Assembly: GCA_900074745.1 (NCBI GenBank)
Contig: LT598465.1
Coordinates: forward strand, 62,001-126,000
Length of the DNA stretch: 64,000 bases
Source: Lachancea mirantina
Taxonomy: Eukaryota; Ascomycota; Saccharomycetes; Saccharomycetales; Saccharomycetaceae
Direction: 5' to 3'
A model generated the notes under the pieces. It saw only the letters and a program-made list of their open reading frames with translations. It searched no databases and was not told the DNA's origin. Numbering within the stretch: the stretch's first letter is position 1; each line of letters opens with the position of its first letter. This document shows, piece after piece, positions 18,569-27,330 of this stretch. A program made the position numbers and the translations under genes.

Positions 18569-19340
18569 TGTTGTGTAATTTGCTTGTTAACCTTTAGTAT
18601 GCCTTCTATGGCTATTCGGTGTTTTGATCGGTTGTTTGATCTTATAGACTTCTTCTAACTGGCTTTTACATCGTACCCTCTCTATATATATATGCACCAC
18701 ATAAGTTTGGCCCGCATGGGTCATTCAATTCATGACTAACAAAAACGATGGAGAGGAGGCGGCGCCGTATAGGACGCGCCCGGCCGGTGCTCCGAGCGGG
18801 CCCTGGGCCCGCGGGGGACAGCGAGGAAACGCCAGCCACACAATTTGAAGGGAAAGAAAAAATTTTGCGGTAGTATATGTTGGGTCCCCGCCAGGGTTAC
18901 GAAGCCTAGTGGCACTAGCAGGGGAGCCGTGCCGGTTCGAGGAGGTGCGGATGCGTCTGAGACACGTCATCAAAAACGCAGATGCGCATGGTTCTGTGCA
19001 TCTAGGAAAAGCCCGAAGGTCGGCTTATGCGGAAACGACTGGGGAGGGGCGAGCGGGGGAAGTGGGGGGTGTGGGTGTACACAATACGTAACTGCAGACG
19101 GGAGAACAAAGCACGTGGTGTAGTCGCTATGCACGGAAAATAGAGATACCACGTGACTTTGATTATTGTCATTAACCACGGTAAGAGAGGCATGTGACGC
19201 GTACGGAGCGATAAACATCACGTGATGTATGTCACCACATACGCACCGCGATGTTGGAGTTCCGCTCCGCGACGCGTTAAAAGAGAGACACGCGACGCGT
19301 TAAATCCGTCCGCTCGCTTCGCACACGCACCGCACGACAC
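18569..19340. promoter_or_regulatory. MPC / Cys-rich gene divergent intergenic region
   Basis: A 772-base gap. On the MPC side a TATATATATAT stretch at 18683-18693 lies about 115 bases upstream of its ATG. On the other side are three ACGCGT boxes (listed separately) and CACGTG E-boxes near 19113, 19150 and 19219. Short frames here show no protein-like character. Confidence 0.6.
19197..19300 (+). promoter_or_regulatory. Three MCB boxes (ACGCGT) before the Cys-rich gene
   Basis: ACGCGT, the Mlu I cell-cycle box bound by MBF (Mbp1-Swi6), occurs at 19197-19202, 19272-19277 and 19295-19300. The last two lie in a repeated CGCGACGCGTTAAA unit. They are 41 to 144 bases before the ATG at 19341, the usual spacing for G1/S-transcribed yeast genes. 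Confidence 0.8.
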
Positions 19341-19685
19341 ATGAAACGCAGCTGTGGCGACCTGCTCGAGCGCCCTCTAGATCCTTGCGAGCTCAGCTTC
19401 GCAACTGCCAAGAAATGTCAGCGCTATGCTGCTTCGTCGGGCGCCGACGCACTACTTGCGCTGATGCGCGCTTCGCGGGGCGGCGCGAAGCGCGCCACCC
19501 AGCCGACAGAAGAGCGTAAAACATCGGACCAAGCGCATGCCGCGTGTTACTACTGTTCTTCTGTACGCGCCACATCCGCGTGCGCACTCTGCTCCAACCC
19601 AGCATGCGGTGTCTGCTGCGTCGGCTTGCCGGTATGCCTGAACTGCCAAGTCGAGCAACGAGAAGCGGTCCGTACGAAATGCTAA
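19341..19685 (+). CDS. Unrecognised 114-residue Cys-rich protein, probable zinc-binding
   Basis: I do not recognise this protein. The frame runs from a good ATG at 19341 to a TGA after residue 114. The N-terminal two thirds is polar with an Ala-rich helical stretch (GADALLALMRASRGG). The C-terminal third has eight regularly spaced cysteines plus one more: C-x2-C-x8-C-x2-C-x4-C-x2-CC-x5-C-x2-C, as in ACYYCSSV, CALC, CGVCC and CLNC, a pattern suited to a two-zinc cross-brace fold. Three MCB boxes upstream suggest transcription at G1/S. It sits between the MPC and YAP180-type genes, where S. cerevisiae has no recognised counterpart. The protein-like cysteine spacing, ATG and promoter support a real gene; its function is unknown. 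Confidence 0.7.
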   Translation: MKRSCGDLLERPLDPCELSFATAKKCQRYAASSGADALLALMRASRGGAKRATQPTEERKTSDQAHAACYYCSSVRATSACALCSNPACGVCCVGLPVCLNCQVEQREAVRTKC

Positions 19686-19977
19686 CACTTGAGATTTTCA
19701 AATCACGTGATCCTAGCACCATCCCGAGAAAAAAGCCAGGGCAGCGAGCCCCTATACCAAACCATCACATCTGGTCTTACAGAACACACTTGGTTACCAA
19801 GCAGTGGTGATACTTCGAGTGAGCCACACCAAAGCCAAGGCAAGGCTCGCAACAGCACAGTTGTCTCACATCGTGACGGGTCGCGACTCGATAGATTGAA
19901 CTCTGCACGGGTTGTGTCCCTTTTCCTCCTTTAAGTGTCGGAGACTTTGAACGTACGAACTACAAATTGCGCCAACA

Positions 19978-22005
19978 ATGACCACTTACGTGAAGCTCGT
20001 CAAGGGCGCAACAAAGATCAAAATGGCGCCACCAAAGGCCAAGTACGTTGATCCGATTTTACTCGGCTCGGGCCAGCTCGATGAGTTTCGGGAGATCATC
20101 CGGGCGTTGCAACAACGCGCCCAGGACACGGCGTGGACCGTCGTTTACAAGACGTTTATTGTGGTCCACCTACTGATCCGTGAGGGCGAGAAGGACGTGA
20201 CGATCGATTATCTCTCCAGACATCCTGATTTTTTCCGCCTCAAAGACGTTTTCAACTCCAAGCTTTCTTCGGGCGATTTGCAGGCGCTACGCCGCTACAA
20301 GGAGTACCTGCAGTGCCGGTGCGAAGAATATGACCGTACGGGTCGAGACTTTGTGCGCGAGAGCAATACCAGTCTCAAAACGTCGGGAAAGGCCGCGAAG
20401 GAAGGACTCGACTTAGTCGAGTCTCTGGAAGTGCAAATCTCCGCACTCATCAAAAACCGGTACTCCCAGTATGATCTTAGCAATGATCTGCTCATGTGTG
20501 CTTTCCGGCTACTGGTTCAAGATCTTCTCGTTCTCTACAATTCCTTGAACGAGGGCATTATCACGCTACTTGAGAGTTTTTTCGAGCTCACGCATGCAAA
20601 TGCAGAGCGTACTTTAGAGCTTTACAAGCGGTTCGTTGAACTTACGGAGAGCGTGGTAAAGTACCTCAAGACCGGGAAAGCAATGGGGCTCAAAATTCCA
20701 GTTATCAAACACATCACCACCAAATTGATCCGATCTTTAGAAGAACACTTGCGCGACGATGTCAAGAAGGGCCAGACTTTTTCCAGTGATGATGCGGACG
20801 GTAAGACTTTTGCCCAGAAGCAACTCGAGCAAGTGCGAGAGCAGAAAAGGCGTTTGGAAGAACAATTGCAGTCGCAGCAGATGGTGCTGTCGCCAACGGT
20901 ACCGCAGCAATCGACGGGCTACAATCCCTTTGGCGAAAGTTTTTCCTTCGAACAGCCATTGGTATCTCAGCCAACTAGTAACCCTTTTGTATCACAGGTG
21001 CAGACGCCGCAGAACGTCCAACAACAGCAACAACAGCAACAGCAGCAGCACCCGACAATTTTTCCACAATACACGTCGCAACAACCACAGCAACAAACTG
21101 CTTCTGTACAACAGTTCACACCGCAACAACCACAGCAACAGAGTTTTGTCCAAAACCCTGAAATCTCGAATGCCTTTCCAGCCCAACAAATGCAGCAAAA
21201 CATGCTGACAGGTGCCCAAACGGGGCTTCAATTCCATCAGCAGCAGGCTCAACAGCAGCCCCAGCAACAGGCTCAACTGCCACCTCAAAATTTCGCGCTC
21301 CAGGCTGCACACACGGCTCCAAATCCGCAGCATGCACAGTACACACCGGTGCAATCATTGGATCCTTCTTTTGCGCCAAACCAGGCTCAAATGGGAGGCC
21401 AGCTGCAGGCGCATCAGACCGGGTTCTATAGCTCGCACACTGAGATTACGCCGTCCTTTACCGGTGCTGGCTTTGGTGGTTACTCGCCCGACAAGTCCGC
21501 ACAAGTTCAGGTTCCGGCAATGACGGGATCCAAAAACCCGTTCTCACTGGAAAACATAGCGAAAGATAGAGATGACCGGGAACGTGTCAATCCTTTTTCC
21601 CAGTCGAACTACATGGGTACGCAACCCGGCGCACAGGTTTCAATGCCCACGGGACCTCAGCGTCAAGCTCACACATTTGGAGGGCTTGAAAACCTGCCTA
21701 CGGTTGCTGTGTTCCCGCAGCAAACGGGGCAACCTATGCCCCATTATACAGGACAGCAAACGGGACAAACAGGGCAAACTACGGGTCAATTCACAGGGCA
21801 ACAGACGGGTCAGCCGTTCCAACAAGCACAGACACCTTTCAACCCTTTTGCTCAGCCAATGCAATCGCCTCAGAACTTGCAGGGTCAGAATTTCCAGAAC
21901 CAAAATTTCCAGCAACAAAACCCACAACAGCCCCCGCAGCAGCAATTCCCTCAACAAAATCATTATCCGATGTACAACGAGGCGCCTAACCTCATCGACA
22001 TTTGA
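19978..22005 (+). CDS. YAP1802: AP180-type endocytic adaptor (ANTH domain)
   Basis: Clathrin assembly adaptor acting at the plasma membrane, counterpart of the duplicates Yap1801 and Yap1802. 675 residues. The ANTH domain covers about residues 1-265 and begins TYVKLVKGATKIKMAPPKAK, whose Lys cluster binds PI(4,5)P2 in this family. The tail is Gln-rich, with CAG/CAA repeats around 21010-21260, tandem Thr-Gly-Gln-Gln units around 21750-21820, and five NPF motifs (YNPFGE, SNPFVS, KNPFSL, VNPFSQ, FNPFAQ) that bind EH domains such as those of Ede1 and Pan1. It ends in NLIDI, a clathrin box identical in position to the S. cerevisiae C-terminus. Position matches YGR241C/YHR161C. Confidence 0.96.
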   Translation: MTTYVKLVKGATKIKMAPPKAKYVDPILLGSGQLDEFREIIRALQQRAQDTAWTVVYKTFIVVHLLIREGEKDVTIDYLSRHPDFFRLKDVFNSKLSSGDLQALRRYKEYLQCRCEEYDRTGRDFVRESNTSLKTSGKAAKEGLDLVESLEVQISALIKNRYSQYDLSNDLLMCAFRLLVQDLLVLYNSLNEGIITLLESFFELTHANAERTLELYKRFVELTESVVKYLKTGKAMGLKIPVIKHITTKLIRSLEEHLRDDVKKGQTFSSDDADGKTFAQKQLEQVREQKRRLEEQLQSQQMVLSPTVPQQSTGYNPFGESFSFEQPLVSQPTSNPFVSQVQTPQNVQQQQQQQQQQHPTIFPQYTSQQPQQQTASVQQFTPQQPQQQSFVQNPEISNAFPAQQMQQNMLTGAQTGLQFHQQQAQQQPQQQAQLPPQNFALQAAHTAPNPQHAQYTPVQSLDPSFAPNQAQMGGQLQAHQTGFYSSHTEITPSFTGAGFGGYSPDKSAQVQVPAMTGSKNPFSLENIAKDRDDRERVNPFSQSNYMGTQPGAQVSMPTGPQRQAHTFGGLENLPTVAVFPQQTGQPMPHYTGQQTGQTGQTTGQFTGQQTGQPFQQAQTPFNPFAQPMQSPQNLQGQNFQNQNFQQQNPQQPPQQQFPQQNHYPMYNEAPNLIDI

Positions 22006-22389
22006 CTTCATTGTATCTCTATAATCATCTACAAGCTTATCCTTCTGGACCAGAGACCCGCCAGTCCAAATGCGATTCGTCAAAAAGTCATGTGACAGAC
22101 AATCGCTATCCACGGCTTGATCGCAGATTCTCGTAAACCCAAACATCCTTAACGAACCTTTTTTGTTTCGTAAATACTGATAGAGGAAAGCGACGCGCGC
22201 CGCTAGCTTCCTGAGGAAGCTGAGCCTGTAAGAAAAGGAAGCCAGCCCATAAGACGGCAGGAAGACCTGGTGATGGATGACGAGCACAGTAAAGGAGCAT
22301 ATATAAGGCGAATTTGAGAAAACCAGTGGTGCTACGGCGTAAATAAAGCGCATCAGAACAGCGGAATTGATCATTGAGATCGATCTACA
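22006..22389 (+). promoter_or_regulatory. PFK1 promoter with Gcr1-type CTTCC boxes
   Basis: The 384-base gap holds an inverted repeat AGCTTCC-TGA-GGAAGCT at 22205-22221, placing two CTTCC cores (the Gcr1 glycolytic activator site) back to back, and further GGAAG cores at 22237-22241 and 22260-22264. All lie 125-185 bases before the PFK1 ATG, the expected distance for a glycolytic upstream activator. A TATATAAG stretch lies near 22300. Confidence 0.65.
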
Positions 22390-25329
22390 ATGACGCAGGA
22401 GTCTATATATGGGGTTGCCTTTCGTTCTGTCGCGACGGCAGACGAAGCTGCCTTCAGAAACACCATAAAGTTTTACCACAAGCTAGGGTTTTCGACGGTC
22501 CGGACCTATGACAAGTTCAGGGGTGCCGGCGAGAATATTTTGCAAGTCAGCGGGACTGCTCAGGAATCGATCAAAGAGACTTGGTTAGAGAGCTTCAAAT
22601 TGAGTGAAGTGGACGCAGATGGCTTCAGAATTCCACAACAAGAAGCCTCGAACCACGAGCAAAGTGACGGTGCACTTTTGAAAATCAGATTGGTCGCCAA
22701 GGAGTCTCTAAAGGGAACCGGTTGCGTTGTTACTTATTTTTCCGCTTCGCTGGACGAATTCGCCAAAGAGGTCTCAGAGGCCAAGAAAATAAGCGAGGGT
22801 CTCTACCAATTGACCGACCCGCTAGGGAATGTTGTCAACGTTTCTAATTTGGCTCTCGCCACGGACTCCAAGCCACTGGACAAAGATTTCTTCCTGGACC
22901 ACGCTAGGGGTCTAAGCGACGCTAAAAAGGCACAGAAGAAAGAGGCCGAAAACACCCCACCTGATGCTGCCACTTTCAAGAAGAAAATAGCAGTGATGAC
23001 TTCTGGTGGTGACTCTCCAGGTATGAACGCTGCTGTCCGTGCTGTGGTTCGGTCCGGTATTTTTTACGGATGCGACGTTTACGCCGTTTACGAAGGTTAC
23101 GAAGGTCTTCTCAAAGGCGGTGACCTTCTGAAGAAAATGGAGTGGCAAGATGTCAGAGGCTGGCTCAGCGAAGGTGGTACACTCATTGGTACTGCTCGTT
23201 GCATGGAGTTCAAAAAGCGTGAGGGTCGTAAACAAGCTGCTCGTAACTTGATATCTGAAGGTATCGACGCTCTTGTTGTGTGCGGTGGTGACGGTTCTCT
23301 AACGGGTGCCGATTTGTTCAGATCTGAATGGCCTTCTTTGGTTGAAGATCTCGTCAAGGACGGCACCTTTACTCAAGAACAAGTCGATCCTTACAAGAAC
23401 CTCACGATCGTTGGTCTTGTCGGCTCTATCGACAACGATATGTCTGGTACTGACTCCACTATCGGTGCTTATTCTGCCCTCGAAAGAATTTGTGAGTTGG
23501 TCGATTACATCGATGCTACTGCTAAGTCTCACTCGAGAGCCTTCGTGGTCGAAGTCATGGGTAGACATTGTGGTTGGCTAGCTTTGATGGCAGGTATTGC
23601 TACCGGTGCGGACTACATCTTCATTCCAGAGAGAGCCCCTGCTGCTGGCAAATGGCAAGAGGAGTTGAAAAGGGTTTGTCAAGCTCACAGAGACAAGGGT
23701 CGCAGAAACAACACCGTTATTGTTGCCGAAGGTGCCATTGACGACCAATTGAACCCTATTACCTCCGAGCAAGTTAAGGATGCTTTGATCGATCTTGGAT
23801 TGGACACTAAGGTGACTATCTTGGGCCATGTTCAAAGAGGTGGTACTGCAGTCGCTCACGACAGATGGTTGGCGACAATGCAAGGTGTTGATGCTGTTAA
23901 GGCCGTTTTGGAAATGACCCCAGAGACGCCATCTCCGTTGATTGGTATCTTGGAAAACAAGATCATTAGAATGCCTCTCATGGAGTCTGTCAAACTTACG
24001 AAATCCGTTCCTGCGGCTATTGAGGAAAAAGACTTTGACAAGGCCATTTCCCTTCGTGACACCGAGTTTATTGAGCTGTATGAGAACTTCATTTCGACTA
24101 CAATTAAGGACGACGGGTCTGAATACCTACCAGAGGATGAGAGACTAAACGTTGCTATTGTTCACGTTGGTGCCCCATCTGCTGCTTTGAACGCTGCCAC
24201 ACGTGCCGCTACGCTATACTGTTTGTCGCGTGGACATAAGCCTTACGCTATTCTCAATGGTTTCAGTGGTTTGATTCAAACTGGTGAAGTCAAAGCATTG
24301 AGCTGGATTGATGTCGAAAACTGGCACAATTTAGGTGGTTCGGAAATAGGTACCAACAGATCCGTGGCAAGCAGTGACATGGGTACAGTTGCCTATCACT
24401 TTCAAAAGAATAAGTTCGATGGTCTAATTATTCTCGGTGGCTTCGAAGGTTTCAAGTCTTTGAAGGAGCTACGCGATGCGCGCAGTGACTATCCAATTTT
24501 TAACATTCCTATGGTTCATATCCCTTCGACTGTTTCTAACAACGTCCCCGGTACTGAATACTCTCTAGGCGTCGACACTTGTTTGAATGCTCTTGTGAAT
24601 TACACCGACTGTATCAAGCAGTCCGCATCTGCCACGAGGAGAAGAGTATTTGTTGTCGAAGTTCAAGGTGGTCACTCAGGTTATGTAGCTTCTTTCACGG
24701 GTCTGGTTACTGGTGCCGTGTCTGTCTACACTCCCGAGCAAACGATTGATTTGAGCACCATCAGAGAAGATTTGAAGCTGTTGAGTGCCAACTTTCGCCA
24801 CGACAAGGGAGAAAACCGTAACGGTAAGGTGCTAATCAGAAACGAGCAAGCTTCTTCAGTTTACTCTACTGAGATCATTGCTGACATCATTGCTGAGGAA
24901 TCCACTGGGAAATTTGGCGTCAGGACCGCCATTCCAGGACACGTTCAACAGGGTGGTGTTCCTTCTTCCAAAGATCGTGTTATTGCTTCCAGATACGCTG
25001 TCAAGTGTGTTAAATTCATTGAAGCATGGAACAAAAAGAACTCCGATCAAGAGAACAAAGATTTTAAGATTCTAAGATTCAAATACTTGAATGGCGAGAA
25101 AATTTACACTTTCCAGGATGAAGACGCTTCTGCTGCTATCATTGCTGTGAACGGTTCACACATCTCATTCAAGCCTGTTGCTCAGTTGTGGAGAGAAGAG
25201 ACTGACGTTGGCTTGAGGAAGGGACGCGATATCCACTGGCATGAGTTCAACGAGATCGGCGACATACTTTCCGGTAGACTCAATCTAAGAAAAGAGCTGG
25301 GAGAACATGTTGACGTTTCTAATTTTTAA
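22390..25329 (+). CDS. PFK1: 6-phosphofructokinase alpha subunit
   Basis: Catalytic/regulatory alpha subunit of the hetero-octameric phosphofructokinase that phosphorylates fructose 6-phosphate in glycolysis. 979 residues (S. cerevisiae 987). Residues 1 to about 195 form the fungal N-terminal extension with a glyoxalase-like fold. The first PFK half has the ATP loop TSGGDSPGMNAAVRAVV at 205-220, CGGDGSLTGAD, the catalytic GSIDNDMSGTDSTIGAYSAL segment and EVMGRHCGWLAL. The second, allosteric half repeats these blocks in altered form (GAPSAALNAATRAA, GGFEGFKSL, EVQGGHSGYVAS). Synteny with YGR240C distinguishes it from the beta subunit. It is the last gene of the chromosome VII-like block. Confidence 0.98.
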   Translation: MTQESIYGVAFRSVATADEAAFRNTIKFYHKLGFSTVRTYDKFRGAGENILQVSGTAQESIKETWLESFKLSEVDADGFRIPQQEASNHEQSDGALLKIRLVAKESLKGTGCVVTYFSASLDEFAKEVSEAKKISEGLYQLTDPLGNVVNVSNLALATDSKPLDKDFFLDHARGLSDAKKAQKKEAENTPPDAATFKKKIAVMTSGGDSPGMNAAVRAVVRSGIFYGCDVYAVYEGYEGLLKGGDLLKKMEWQDVRGWLSEGGTLIGTARCMEFKKREGRKQAARNLISEGIDALVVCGGDGSLTGADLFRSEWPSLVEDLVKDGTFTQEQVDPYKNLTIVGLVGSIDNDMSGTDSTIGAYSALERICELVDYIDATAKSHSRAFVVEVMGRHCGWLALMAGIATGADYIFIPERAPAAGKWQEELKRVCQAHRDKGRRNNTVIVAEGAIDDQLNPITSEQVKDALIDLGLDTKVTILGHVQRGGTAVAHDRWLATMQGVDAVKAVLEMTPETPSPLIGILENKIIRMPLMESVKLTKSVPAAIEEKDFDKAISLRDTEFIELYENFISTTIKDDGSEYLPEDERLNVAIVHVGAPSAALNAATRAATLYCLSRGHKPYAILNGFSGLIQTGEVKALSWIDVENWHNLGGSEIGTNRSVASSDMGTVAYHFQKNKFDGLIILGGFEGFKSLKELRDARSDYPIFNIPMVHIPSTVSNNVPGTEYSLGVDTCLNALVNYTDCIKQSASATRRRVFVVEVQGGHSGYVASFTGLVTGAVSVYTPEQTIDLSTIREDLKLLSANFRHDKGENRNGKVLIRNEQASSVYSTEIIADIIAEESTGKFGVRTAIPGHVQQGGVPSSKDRVIASRYAVKCVKFIEAWNKKNSDQENKDFKILRFKYLNGEKIYTFQDEDASAAIIAVNGSHISFKPVAQLWREETDVGLRKGRDIHWHEFNEIGDILSGRLNLRKELGEHVDVSNF

Positions 25330-25468
25330 AATGGGACAGCAGTTTCATTAGCATAGTTGTACGATATAGAGTGTATGAATGAAGTTATATGAAAAGAAAT
25401 GAACAGATAATGATAGACCGAAGACAAGGCGTACATCTCTACAAATTGGGCGTCTTTTGATTGATTAC

Positions 25469-27034
25469 TCAATTCGCCTTTTCGTTTTCATTCGTAACTG
25501 TCATGACCAAATATTGACCTAAAATGGCTCCAAATAGCGGCGTGAAGATGAGAAGTAGAACGTTTCTTATAAAAAGAAGGACACCGCTGGCCAACGGCAT
25601 GTTTCGTAACATTATTCTGGGGGCTACCAATCGCCATGCAGTGTAGAATACTGTTAAAAGGGAGCTGGCCACTTTCCAGTTAGTCACAGAACTAACAAAA
25701 AGGCGGCCAAAAACCCAAAATACACGCTTTAACGAGTGAATCAAAATCATAATGGCGAAAAAGTCCTGCTTTAGAATATTAATATCACTGTCGATTTCAT
25801 TAATGGTGGTCAAAGTGGAGTTGAGATTACTATTAATTTGTCCTAACGTTTCGTCTAGATTTTGGTTCAAAGCGCGCATTTTTCCCTCAATTAATGTGTC
25901 TGTCATCGTTAGGGCCTTGTTTACTTGCATGCTCAATTTATGGACTTGGGGTATTAGCTCTTCTTGTATGCTCGGCAAAACGAGATTTCGCACTACCCCG
26001 TCAAAACCTTGCAAAAACGTGACGGCATCTGAAAAAGCAATCTCGAGCTGTTGGTCCATTTTGTTCAGCTCAAGTATAGCATGAGATTGAACTTCAGTCA
26101 TCATTTTCTCGAATTTCTTCATATCTTCCTTCTGAGAAGCAGCTACATGAACCGAGTCTCGAGAAAGAGCCTCCAAGTTACTCAAATGTTCGTCTTTTAA
26201 ATCCTGTATTTGACGTGAATAGCTCGAGTCATTAAGGTCAGCGTAAAATTCTCGGAAAAGCTTCCTGATCAATTGCAATCCGTCGAAAACGTCTGAGCCT
26301 AATTCATCGACGAAAGCATTTGTATGACTCAAGCTATTTGAGAGTCTTTCAGACAGCTCTTCTTGAAAATGAGCAACTTGGCTCGAAGTCGCACTTCCAT
26401 GGGCTTTGGTCATGTTCTCAAATCTTTCATATTGTTCTTCAAAAAACTGTTCGAAACGTTCGTCATTCTCGGCCGAGAGGTCTTCGAAAGAACTATACGC
26501 CTCCCTCACATTTCTGTCAAATACTGCTTGCATATCCTCGTATGCTCTCGTAATGTTCAAGAAGAGCTCCAAGATCTGTTCCTTTTCATACGGAAGCGAG
26601 TTTTCGTAGCATAGAGATGAAAGTCTTTGAAAATTCCCACTATAGGTTGTCCACCATTGGGGTAACGTCTCGAGCTCGCGAACGCAATTTTCTATGGTAC
26701 TACCATCAAATCTATCGCAGTTCTGAGGAATTGACTTAAGACCAGATGCTTCAAATTCGCACATTGAAAGTTTGATCGCAGTCTTCACACGGAGTAAAGA
26801 CGGAACTGTTTCCAACCCATGTTGCAAGCATAGCGGTAGCAACTCGCTTAGAGCAAGACTAGCACAGGAACTCCGGAAAAATGGGAAATTTGAAGAAACT
26901 ATTTGTTGTAACTGATTATCCCGAAAATCATAATCAAGCCCATCAAACACCCGATGATTAGATGGTAAAGAAATTCCAAAGCCACCCACGACTACCAAGA
27001 AAAAAATCGGCAACACGAGGAAACCAGAATTCAT
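25469..27034 (-). CDS. KAR5: Karyogamy protein Kar5
   Basis: Nuclear-envelope/ER membrane protein needed for nuclear membrane fusion after mating. 521 residues from the ATG at 27034 (S. cerevisiae 504). The start is a hydrophobic signal sequence (GFLVLPIFFLVVVGGFGI). A lumenal Cys-containing domain (residues 40-150) and long coiled coils rich in Glu, Ser and Leu follow. Hydrophobic segments come near the end (VASSLLTVFYTAWRLV and VLLFIRNVLLLIFTPLFGAI). Similarity is mainly in layout. Gene order supports the name: it precedes AEP1 and RIM9 as in YMR065W-YMR064W-YMR063W. A pheromone response element lies upstream. Confidence 0.85.
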   Translation of the reverse strand: MNSGFLVLPIFFLVVVGGFGISLPSNHRVFDGLDYDFRDNQLQQIVSSNFPFFRSSCASLALSELLPLCLQHGLETVPSLLRVKTAIKLSMCEFEASGLKSIPQNCDRFDGSTIENCVRELETLPQWWTTYSGNFQRLSSLCYENSLPYEKEQILELFLNITRAYEDMQAVFDRNVREAYSSFEDLSAENDERFEQFFEEQYERFENMTKAHGSATSSQVAHFQEELSERLSNSLSHTNAFVDELGSDVFDGLQLIRKLFREFYADLNDSSYSRQIQDLKDEHLSNLEALSRDSVHVAASQKEDMKKFEKMMTEVQSHAILELNKMDQQLEIAFSDAVTFLQGFDGVVRNLVLPSIQEELIPQVHKLSMQVNKALTMTDTLIEGKMRALNQNLDETLGQINSNLNSTLTTINEIDSDINILKQDFFAIMILIHSLKRVFWVFGRLFVSSVTNWKVASSLLTVFYTAWRLVAPRIMLRNMPLASGVLLFIRNVLLLIFTPLFGAILGQYLVMTVTNENEKAN

Positions 27035-27138
27035 GATTCCGAGCTTATCATGACTGATTGATTTTTTTCGCTTACTTCTCCACCTATAACTTTCACTAAT
27101 AGATCAATCAATAAAGAAGTTTGAAGTTGATACCACGA

Positions 27139-27195
27139 TGAAACATAGACTAGAAAAAGTGAAAAAATCAACGAAGATGAGAAGTCAATGTTTCG
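27139..27195 (-). promoter_or_regulatory. Pheromone response elements upstream of KAR5
   Basis: TGAAACA, the Ste12 site, is at 27139-27145, about 105 bases upstream of the KAR5 ATG, with a one-mismatch inverted copy TGTTTCG at 27189-27195. KAR5 is pheromone-induced in S. cerevisiae, so the motif fits; two short sites are not proof. Confidence 0.55.
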
Positions 27196-27330
27196 AATTG
27201 TACAGCAGTCTGAGCTTCACTTTTACTATCGGAGCGATTAGGTTCCAGCCATAATGTATCTGTAAACACAATGCGATCGAAAATCACTTCTTATAGGAGT
27301 AATATTGATTAGCCGTCTGACGGAAGGCTG

